This document shows positions 1 to 5,974 of a stretch of DNA of 13,629 nucleotides, piece after piece. The number at the start of each line of letters is the position of its first letter. Within the stretch, counting starts at the first letter, position 1. The notes under the pieces are model-generated. The model saw only the letters and a program-made list of their open reading frames with translations. It was not told the DNA's origin and ran no database searches. The translations under genes were made by a program, and so were the position numbers. Source of the stretch: Bacteroidales bacterium UBA3143 (GTDB lineage: Bacteria; Bacteroidota; Bacteroidia; Bacteroidales; Dysgonomonadaceae); assembly GCA_002364735.1 (NCBI GenBank), contig DEZB01000010.1, forward strand, positions 1 to 13,629, given 5' to 3'.

Positions 1-38
1 TAAATCATGGAGGTTTCATATTAATAATTCGAAATTAA

Positions 39-809
39 TTAGTCTAACACTTTAATTTTAATATTTCTAAACCATACATCATCACCATGATCTTGGAGAC
101 CAATGTATCCTTCTTGATTGTCTCCACCAGCGTTTATGAAGTTTTCCCATCCTTTAAATTTACTACCTTCAACCATTTGCTCCCAGTCTGGTGTCCATAA
201 ATGATACTCTACAACATTTTCACCATTTTGTGAGTGTATTACAGTTCCTTTGTATACCATAATCCCTCCAGTATTCCATTCTCCAAAAGGATTAGAATTT
301 TGAGGAACTGCAGGAATCAAATCATACAAAGATGCCGATTGACGGTTATTGTCTTTTCCTAACTTAGCATCAGGGTGATTGGCATTATCCAATATTTGAT
401 ATTCTGGCGAAGATTTAAAAATGGGTTCTCCTTCGATTTCTTGAGCAAGGTAAAAAATACCACTATTAGCGCCTTTTGCAACTTTCCATTCGAAAGTTAG
501 CTCAAAATCCTTAAATTTCCTATCATAAATAATGTCTCCACCGTCTTTAGCACCAGCTTCACCTCTACCTGAACCATTAATTTTTATTGCTCCATCTTCA
601 ATTGTCCAAGCACTTGGCATGTCTGTACGATTATATCCACGCCATCCATCAAGACTATTACCATCAAATAAGGTAATCCATTCATCGTTTGCTACTTCTC
701 CCATAGTGTCTGTATTTGCAGTTTCATCTGTCTGCTTTTTAGCATTTGTACATGCGCTAAATAAAAGAGTCGTAATAAATAGACCCGATAATAAAATTAT
801 TTTTTTCAT
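39..809 (-). CDS. DUF1080 (3-keto-glycoside hydrolase-type) lipoprotein
   Basis: The predicted protein has 256 residues. It is a lipoprotein: a charged MKK start, a hydrophobic core and the lipobox LFSAC with Cys20 as the likely lipidation site. A single DUF1080 domain (concanavalin-like beta-sandwich) follows from about residue 43. Its marks are W-x-x-LFDG (44-50), NSLDGW (51-56), NSGIFYL (115-121), PEYQILDN (135-142) and the C-terminal YIGLQDHG...VWFRNIKI (235-252). Family members cleave 3-keto-disaccharides or glycosides made by a partner Gfo/Idh/MocA oxidoreductase, and such a gene lies directly upstream on the same strand. I chose the ATG at 809 because a TTG nine bases further up would only add three residues before a textbook signal peptide. 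A terminator-like hairpin 45-82 bases upstream separates it from the oxidoreductase, so expression may depend on read-through. Family assignment is secure; the substrate is unknown. Confidence 0.9.
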   Translation of the reverse strand: MKKIILLSGLFITTLLFSACTNAKKQTDETANTDTMGEVANDEWITLFDGNSLDGWRGYNRTDMPSAWTIEDGAIKINGSGRGEAGAKDGGDIIYDRKFKDFELTFEWKVAKGANSGIFYLAQEIEGEPIFKSSPEYQILDNANHPDAKLGKDNNRQSASLYDLIPAVPQNSNPFGEWNTGGIMVYKGTVIHSQNGENVVEYHLWTPDWEQMVEGSKFKGWENFINAGGDNQEGYIGLQDHGDDVWFRNIKIKVLD

Positions 810-842
810 AAAATACAACTTTTTAATTTAAACTTACTCTTC

Positions 843-891
843 AAAAAAAATTAAATTGAAGTGATATTAATATTTTAATATCACTTCAATT
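843..891 (-). terminator. Intrinsic terminator after the Gfo/Idh/MocA gene
   Basis: A perfect 17-bp stem (854-870 pairing with 875-891, loop TATT) lies 20 bases past the oxidoreductase stop codon. On the minus strand it is followed by TAA and then an eight-T run (843-850). This is the classic form of a minus-strand Rho-independent terminator, although the stem is AT-rich. It lies between two genes expected to work together, so it may lower rather than abolish expression of the downstream DUF1080 gene. Confidence 0.85.
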
Positions 892-910
892 ACTTATAAT
901 ACTAACTTAA

Positions 911-2380
911 TTAAGGCATTGATGGTAATTTCCAATCACCACGATACGTATGTTTAATCATTTCTTGAGCCATTTCTTGCGCATTAACAGGTTCGCTCAT
1001 CTTCTTATCAAAAGAAGGATGACCATCTGTTATTTTAAAACCATCTTCAATAATAGCTCTAATTTTTGCATCTGAAGGAATGTTAGTGAATTCCATTTTT
1101 GGTCCATCCCAATCCAACACTTGATTCAAATTTTGCAATCTAACTCCCAATACACCTAAAACTACCATTTCATTGAATGGTCCTGCTTCTTTAAAAGGAG
1201 AAGCAGTTTCAACTCTATTTTGAGGACTTTCCTTACATGCACGCACCCAGTCCATTTCATGAGATAAAGTTACTTCACGCTGTGTTTTTGGAGCATTTGG
1301 TTTACGACCAGATACTAACCATGGATCTTTTCCGTAACATCCGCAGATAAGGATATCTTTGGTTCCGTAAAATATTACACCACCACCTGCATCGTTTAAG
1401 TTAACCCCAGCTGGAACTCCTTCGGGTCTTGAAGGTTGCAATCCACCATCATACCATGTAACATCTACTTCGGGCATTGCCACTTTCTTCATATTGTCGC
1501 GTGCAGGGAATGTATATTTCACAAACTCTGCATTAGGAGCACAATCTGTCAACAACATAGTAGATGTTGCTTGAATTTTAGTTGGATATCCTAAGTTTAG
1601 ACCTTTAAATACAGGATGAAGAATATGACAAGCCATATCTCCTAAAGCACCAGTTCCAAAGTCCCACCATCCACGCCAGTTCCATGGAGTGTAAATGTGA
1701 TTAAATGGACGCATTGGAGCAGGTCCAACAAATAAATCCCAATTTAAAGTATTTGGAATTGGGTCTGTTACACTTGGACGTGGAAGTCCTTGTGGCCATA
1801 TTGGTCTATCTGTAAAAGTTTCAACTTTAGTAACTTCTCCTATTTCTCCATTCCATATCCAATCACACACTTGACGAACACCACTACCAGAAGCTCCTTG
1901 ATTACCCATTTGTGTGGCAATTTGGTATTTGTCAGCTAATTTCGTTAATAAGCGTGACTCATATACAGTGTGTGTCAATGGTTTTTGAACATATACATGC
2001 TTACCCATAGTTATTGCATCAGCTGTTACCACAGCATGTGTATGATCTGAAGTTGCAACAACTACTGCATCGATTGATTTACCAATCTCATCATACATCT
2101 TCCTATAGTCATAATACTTTTTGGCTTTTGGATAATGGTCGAATACACGTTTACTGTATTTCCAATCCACATCAGCTAATCCAACTATGTTTTGCGTTTC
2201 TAAATTTTTTAGATTTGCAAAACCCATTCCCCCTACTCCAACACCAGCAATATTAAGTTTATCGCTGGGTGCTGTGTGTCCAAAACTCTTACCAAGCACC
2301 GCCGAGGGTACTACAGTTAATCCAATAGCAGCGGTAGCTCCTGATTGTAGAAACTTTCTTCTTGAAATTTTTGATGACAT
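911..2380 (-). CDS. Tat-exported Gfo/Idh/MocA family oxidoreductase
   Basis: The predicted protein has 489 residues. A Tat signal opens it: SRRKFLQ at residues 6-12, then a hydrophobic stretch and a VLG-type cleavage region. The Rossmann fold follows with the dinucleotide motif GVGVGGMG (46-53). TSDHTH (110-115) and QKP (132-134) stand where the family has its substrate loop and catalytic EKP lysine (here Lys133). GALGDMACH...H (246-257) carries the usual histidines. Family members bind NAD(H) or NADP(H) tightly and oxidise or reduce sugars; Tat export fits a cofactor-loaded protein folded before export. With the downstream DUF1080 lipoprotein, a 3-keto-glycoside pathway is plausible. I chose the ATG at 2380 because it places the twin arginine near the N-terminus; the frame stays open for 27 more codons without adding sense. 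The exact substrate is not visible. Confidence 0.92.
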   Translation of the reverse strand: MSSKISRRKFLQSGATAAIGLTVVPSAVLGKSFGHTAPSDKLNIAGVGVGGMGFANLKNLETQNIVGLADVDWKYSKRVFDHYPKAKKYYDYRKMYDEIGKSIDAVVVATSDHTHAVVTADAITMGKHVYVQKPLTHTVYESRLLTKLADKYQIATQMGNQGASGSGVRQVCDWIWNGEIGEVTKVETFTDRPIWPQGLPRPSVTDPIPNTLNWDLFVGPAPMRPFNHIYTPWNWRGWWDFGTGALGDMACHILHPVFKGLNLGYPTKIQATSTMLLTDCAPNAEFVKYTFPARDNMKKVAMPEVDVTWYDGGLQPSRPEGVPAGVNLNDAGGGVIFYGTKDILICGCYGKDPWLVSGRKPNAPKTQREVTLSHEMDWVRACKESPQNRVETASPFKEAGPFNEMVVLGVLGVRLQNLNQVLDWDGPKMEFTNIPSDAKIRAIIEDGFKITDGHPSFDKKMSEPVNAQEMAQEMIKHTYRGDWKLPSMP

Positions 2381-2782
2381 AAGCTTTATTATTTTCTGAT
2401 TAAAATGTCTATTGATACAAATAGCTCCAAATTTATACAATAAATGTGTAGAATCAAACAAAATCTTCCTTTTTTAATAAATAATTAAATATTTAAATGC
2501 GTATCCCACTATAAATCTCAAATAGTGACTTAAGATACTAATACTAACCTCATCAATTGAATCTAATGTTTTTTAAAGAAACAAACGCTTATTTTTTAGA
2601 TACAAAAACCCGCTCTTTATACAAGTTCTTGCTTCTGTAGATATCAAAATCTACTTGTTTTGAAGGTCTCCCTATAATATATGAGAGCATACAAAGTTAA
2701 ATATGAAGAATATACAGCAACATTGAACTTACTACAATGTCTTTTTGTATATTTACACAATAAACTAAATATCATCACCGCT
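2381..2782. promoter_or_regulatory. Divergent intergenic region with small inverted repeat
   Basis: This 402-bp gap separates the divergent oxidoreductase and SMP-30 genes, so both promoters should lie here. I found no convincing TAnnTTTG element with a correctly spaced TTG on either strand. The clearest structure is the inverted repeat GTAGAT-6 nt-ATCTAC at 2637-2654, with ACAAG and CTTGT placed further out on either side. It could be an operator, but nothing in the sequence proves it. Confidence 0.3.
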
Positions 2783-3694
2783 ATGAAAAAAATTACACTC
2801 TTATTAATTGCTTTTGCGTTAATTTCTTGCGCTAATAGTTCAGCTGAAAAGAAAGCAGAAAAGGATGATGCTCAACCGAAAACATTTATAGTTTCAGAAT
2901 TGGAGAAACTGTCTGGAGGTTTTACTTTCACAGAAGGACCTGCCGTTGATTCACAAGGAAATGTTTACTTTACAGATATACCAAATAACCTGATTTTGAT
3001 ATGGACATTAGAGAATAAACTTGACACTTTTCGATTAAACAGTGGTAGAGCAAACGGATTGTATTTTGACAAAGACGAAAACTTATTGGCTTGTGAGGGT
3101 GAAAAGGGGCAGATAACCTCAACAAGCCCTGATGGTGATTATAAAGCCATTGCAACTCAGTATGATGGGAAAAGATTTAATCAGACCAATGATTTATGGC
3201 CAGACGGAAAGGGTGGTGTTTACTTCACTGATCCAAAATACGGAGGGGATGATACAGATCTTCCACAAGATGGTATGCACGTATATTACATTACACCCAA
3301 CCGCAGCTCAGTTATTAGGGTGTGCAATGATCTTGAAAAACCAAATGGCGTGTTGGGAACTCCCGATGGAAAAATGCTTTATATTACAGACTCACAGGCT
3401 GGAATAACATACCGATATGATATTCAAGATGATGGTTTATTGACAAACAAAACAATTTTTGTTGAATATGGTTGTGACGGGATGACGTTAGACAAAGCAG
3501 GAAATGTGTATTTAACCACTAATGGAAAACAAGCAGTAGACATTTTTTCACCATCAGGCAAACTATTGGAATCCTTCGAAGTACCAGAAAAACCATCCAA
3601 TCTTTGTTTTGGTGGAAAAGATAGAAACCAACTATTTATAACTGCACGTACATCACTTTACAGGGTGGAATTGAATGCGGTAGGGGTGGATTAA
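2783..3694 (+). CDS. SMP-30/gluconolactonase-like lipoprotein
   Basis: The predicted protein has 303 residues. A lipoprotein signal opens it (MKK, hydrophobic core, LISC with Cys16 as the likely lipidation site). The rest matches a six-bladed SMP-30/gluconolactonase/LRE propeller. The expected divalent-metal ligands are visible: Glu51 in FTEGP, an Asn in FNQTND (133/136), Asn188 in EKPNG, and Asp232 in CDGMTLD. Blade repeats of the type D-x-x-GNVYFTD occur at 56-65, 141-150 and 237-245. Members hydrolyse aldonolactones or related lactones. With the divergent oxidoreductase and DUF1080 genes, a role in opening lactones made during extracytoplasmic sugar oxidation is reasonable but inferred. 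The ATG at 2783 is chosen for the signal peptide; the frame is open for 34 earlier codons that look non-coding. No terminator was seen; a dispersed repeat begins 40 bp downstream. Confidence 0.88.
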   Translation: MKKITLLLIAFALISCANSSAEKKAEKDDAQPKTFIVSELEKLSGGFTFTEGPAVDSQGNVYFTDIPNNLILIWTLENKLDTFRLNSGRANGLYFDKDENLLACEGEKGQITSTSPDGDYKAIATQYDGKRFNQTNDLWPDGKGGVYFTDPKYGGDDTDLPQDGMHVYYITPNRSSVIRVCNDLEKPNGVLGTPDGKMLYITDSQAGITYRYDIQDDGLLTNKTIFVEYGCDGMTLDKAGNVYLTTNGKQAVDIFSPSGKLLESFEVPEKPSNLCFGGKDRNQLFITARTSLYRVELNAVGVD

Positions 3695-3733
3695 TGATGT
3701 TTTCTTTACAATGTTATATATATTCCTTCTTCT

Positions 3734-3847
3734 GTCTGAACCTTGATATGGATGATTGTCTTAGTTACTGTAGCCTAAGCGGAGTCGAAGGGTGATTATG
3801 TTTAACTACACTACATATCATTGTCATCATTCAATCTTTTAATCATG
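3734..3847. repeat. Dispersed repeat family A, copy 1 (divergent)
   Basis: It begins TCTGAACCTTGAT and ends TTTTAATCATGA. The centre shares TGATTATGTTTAACTACACT and CTACATATCA with copies at 4431 and 5201. It fills the gap between two convergent genes and its last bases overlap the stop codon of the DUF6933-like gene. An internal stretch (about 3765-3792) differs from the other copies, and the right-hand TTCAGA end is not clear. Confidence 0.7.
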
Positions 3848-4382
3848 ATAGACTTTCTCCACTACCCCCAATCTCCTCCAATAATATTCTCATCTTTTCT
3901 TGCGGAAACAACCATCCTAATTGCTTATATGGTATGCCATTTACACGTCTGTTTATATCTCTAAAATCCCAATTCTCAAACGGACCAAATTCATATTTCC
4001 ATACATCAATGTTCTCAAGTATATAATTTTGAGTTCCAATTATGGCTCTATTATTATCTGTTGGGTGAAGTGTTATTTCTCCAATTAGTTTCTTGATGTT
4101 ATGTTTCTTGCTTGTGATGTTATCTCTTTTCAATTGCTCGAAAAGTGTATTAATAAATATTTCCGACAAGTTTTTAAAATCAGATTTTCTTATTCCTGGT
4201 ATAAACACAGAATATCGAGTGATAGAATTTGTTACTAGAAGACACTTTTTATGACTAACAAAGAAAACAGTTGCACTCCATTTTCCAAGTGGATTATACT
4301 TTCCACAAGGTTCTTTTTGCATCAATGTTTCAGGAACAATTGTTTCTAATTTTCTTGAGGTATATATCTCTGTGATATTCAT
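3843..4382 (-). CDS. Conserved hypothetical protein, DUF6933-like
   Basis: The predicted protein has 179 residues and no signal peptide or membrane segment, so it is probably cytoplasmic. From residue 32 it reads LGKWSATVFFVSHKKCLLV-TN, then IPGIRKSDF and an amphipathic helix. This matches my memory of the DUF6933 pattern (W-x-A, then KC-L-TN, then a helix around residues 69-85), often found in bacterial proteins of unknown role. Residues 126-157 (WKYEFGP, NWDFRDINRRVNG) look like a lineage-specific C-terminal half. The gene stands alone on its strand, bounded on both sides by family A repeats. No function can be assigned; the DUF6933 link is from recall and is moderately sure, the coding call is strong. 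Confidence 0.75.
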   Translation of the reverse strand: MNITEIYTSRKLETIVPETLMQKEPCGKYNPLGKWSATVFFVSHKKCLLVTNSITRYSVFIPGIRKSDFKNLSEIFINTLFEQLKRDNITSKKHNIKKLIGEITLHPTDNNRAIIGTQNYILENIDVWKYEFGPFENWDFRDINRRVNGIPYKQLGWLFPQEKMRILLEEIGGSGESLS

Positions 4383-4430
4383 TTGTGTTTGTTTTTATAA
4401 TTTAATTGTGAAGGTATTTCTTTCTAATTG

Positions 4431-4527
4431 TCTGAGCCTTGATGCGCTTGATTGTCTTGATTACTTGATTATGTTTATTTGCACTACATATCAGGCCCAT
4501 CTTTTAATCCTTTAATCATGGTTCAGA
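4431..4527. repeat. Dispersed repeat family A, copy 2
   Basis: A 97-bp element with inverted ends: TCTGAGCCTTGAT on the left and ATCATGGTTCAGA on the right. The left arm contains four CTTGAT steps at 4438, 4447, 4456 and 4464, spaced 9, 9 and 8 bases. The middle carries TTGATTATGTTTA and CACTACATATCA as in the other copies. It lies between the start of the DUF6933-like gene and the 3' end of the phosphatase gene. Confidence 0.8.
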
Positions 4528-4547
4528 TTTTTTTTTACTGCGGCACT

Positions 4548-5042
4548 TTATCTGAACATCCGTGGAGTAAAATGAAATTCTTTTTCGCCTTTTCGTGCTT
4601 CTACATATTCCCATCGTGCAACATCAAAATCAATTCCAACGGTGGAACAGGTAGGCATATCGCTCCCTAAATCCTTTAGCAGGTTATCCACAAAATATTG
4701 AAAGTCGGGATTGTGACCGAAGAAGAAAACTGTTTCAGCGGATTCGTGCAATTCATGAATGAGTTTCAAAAACTGAGAAGTAGTCATCCCGTCGTACATA
4801 TCTTTCACCTCGGTGATTTTATTATAGTCAAAACTCAGGTTTTCTGCAAAAATATGAGCCGTCTTCAATGCACGTTTTGCTGGACTTGAAACCATTATAT
4901 CCACTTTTATTCCGCGCTGTTGAAGTTCCGAACTTATTTTTGATGCATCCTTTTCCCCGCGTTCAGTGAGGTTGCGGTTAAAATCATCTTCGTAGCCGTA
5001 AGGAACGGACTTTGCGTGTCTAACAATTACTGCTCGTTTCAT
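4548..5042 (-). CDS. SixA-type phosphohistidine phosphatase (histidine phosphatase superfamily)
   Basis: The predicted protein has 164 residues, the usual size for SixA-like enzymes. The RHG signature appears as VRHAKS with Arg8 and His9, where His9 is the phosphate acceptor. SSPAKRALKTA supplies Arg57, and FFGHNPDF supplies the second catalytic His110; all expected core residues are present. The TERG segment (26-29) is also typical. Family members remove phosphate from phosphohistidine proteins or small phosphoesters in the cytoplasm; the true substrate cannot be read from sequence. There is no lid insertion of the phosphoglycerate mutase type, which favours the short SixA branch. The ATG at 5042 is at the family's natural N-terminus. 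No neighbouring phosphorelay gene is visible. A family A repeat follows its stop codon and a composite repeat region lies upstream. Confidence 0.9.
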   Translation of the reverse strand: MKRAVIVRHAKSVPYGYEDDFNRNLTERGEKDASKISSELQQRGIKVDIMVSSPAKRALKTAHIFAENLSFDYNKITEVKDMYDGMTTSQFLKLIHELHESAETVFFFGHNPDFQYFVDNLLKDLGSDMPTCSTVGIDFDVARWEYVEARKGEKEFHFTPRMFR

Positions 5043-5092
5043 TGTGTTTATATTTTAAATTACACACTTTTCAATACTTCTACCTCCTACCC

Positions 5093-5200
5093 CTCGTTTG
5101 CAACTGTCTGTCCCGTCAGCATTGCGGGAAGGGTTTTATGGTCAATTGTTTGCAATAATAAACTCTTTCGCTGGCGCAGGTTTCCAAACTTGTGCCTATT
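5093..5200. repeat. Degraded inverted-repeat element (GGCGCAGG type)
   Basis: This stretch contains CCCG...GCGGG (5112-5128), two TTGCAA-containing segments (about 5097 and 5151), and a hairpin at 5173-5196: GGCGCAGGTTT, CC, AAACTTGTGCC. The hairpin pairs over 11 positions with two G-T pairs. GCTGGCGCAG...GTGCC strings resemble intergenic repeats I recall from other Bacteroidota genomes. It looks like the remains of a repeat or small mobile element, not a gene. Confidence 0.45.
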
Positions 5201-5299
5201 GTTTGAACCTTGATGCGCATGATTCCCTTGAGTTCCTTGATTATGTTTAACTGCATTGCATATCAAGGCCATCAATCAATCCTTTAATCATGGTTCAGA
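5201..5299. repeat. Dispersed repeat family A, copy 3, with an extra half-element
   Basis: A copy of about 99 bp, TTTGAACCTTGATGCGCATG through CCTTTAATCATGGTTCAGA, with the same inverted ends and central TGATTATGTTTAACTGCA block as the other copies. A related half-element, TCTGAATTAAGATTTTAGGA followed by TTACAAGATG, follows at 5315-5346. Both lie in the 376-bp gene-free stretch upstream of the phosphatase gene and downstream of the 126-residue gene. Confidence 0.75.
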
Positions 5300-5418
5300 A
5301 ATTTTCTTATAATCGTCTGAATTAAGATTTTAGGATTACAAGATGAGTGGAATTGTCGGAAAAAACTACTTTAAATTACAATCCACATAAAATCACATAA
5401 TTTATAATGCTTATGATA

Positions 5419-5799
5419 TTAAATAATTTGCTCTAAATCTAACAAGACCTTATTGTATTTATCCATCTTTCTCTTTACTTCTTTATTTAAGGTATATGGG
5501 AAATTTGAATCATTATACAACCATACACTCAAATAACTAAACCCTTTAACTGTTTCTTCCGAATAACTCATGCCATATTCTTTATTTGCTTCTGCAAAAT
5601 CTTTTATCTTTTCAATAACAGATACATCTTTGAGTTTACCATCAAACTTGTAAAGTTTCTCCCAAGGTAAATACTCCTGTGTTTCATCATATAATTCTTT
5701 GTAGTTTCGATTAAACCAACTGTATCTCAAATCAGAAAGTCTGATAATAATTCCATAAGGTGAGTTAATTCTAAAAACTTGATAACTTGCTCTTTTCAT
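5419..5799 (-). CDS. Hypothetical protein, 126 residues
   Basis: I do not recognise this family. The frame runs from an ATG at 5799 to a TAA at 5419 and encodes a hydrophilic protein rich in Tyr, Lys and Glu without a signal peptide or membrane segment. The N-terminal half has short hydrophobic strands (YGIIIRLSDL, 15-24) and aromatic-rich YSWFNRNYKELYDE (26-39). The C-terminal half ends in a charged helix that could form a coiled coil (KEVKRKMDKYNKVLLDLEQ, 106-124). It lies 176 bp downstream of hsdR on the same strand. It could be part of the same accessory region but shows no sign of being an immunity or restriction partner. The codon use and composition look coding; function unknown. Confidence 0.65.
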   Translation of the reverse strand: MKRASYQVFRINSPYGIIIRLSDLRYSWFNRNYKELYDETQEYLPWEKLYKFDGKLKDVSVIEKIKDFAEANKEYGMSYSEETVKGFSYLSVWLYNDSNFPYTLNKEVKRKMDKYNKVLLDLEQII

Positions 5800-5974
5800 G
5801 TTATTTGTTGTTTAATAATTTATGTTTTTTATTACTTCGTAAATACATCGGCAGCATAAATAAAGCCATTTGTTTTTTATATTTGGACGCTTATTTTTTT
5901 TTGTAAAAGTAACAATCCAAACCTATTTCCTCCATTAATCATACAATTCATTTCAATCACATTCAACCAACACT

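Noticed and set aside
810..818. Upstream TTG start for the DUF1080 lipoprotein
   Set aside because: It adds only three residues before MKK; the ATG at 809 gives a standard lipoprotein signal.
2381..2461. Longer N-terminus for the Gfo/Idh/MocA protein
   Set aside because: It would bury the twin-arginine signal 33 residues in; the ATG at 2380 gives a normal Tat signal.
2585..2597. ACGCTTATTTTTT shared with 5886-5898
   Set aside because: A 13-base AT-rich match without further flanking similarity; likely chance.
2681..2782. Longer N-terminus for the SMP-30 protein
   Set aside because: The 34 extra residues precede a typical lipoprotein signal and look like non-coding leader.
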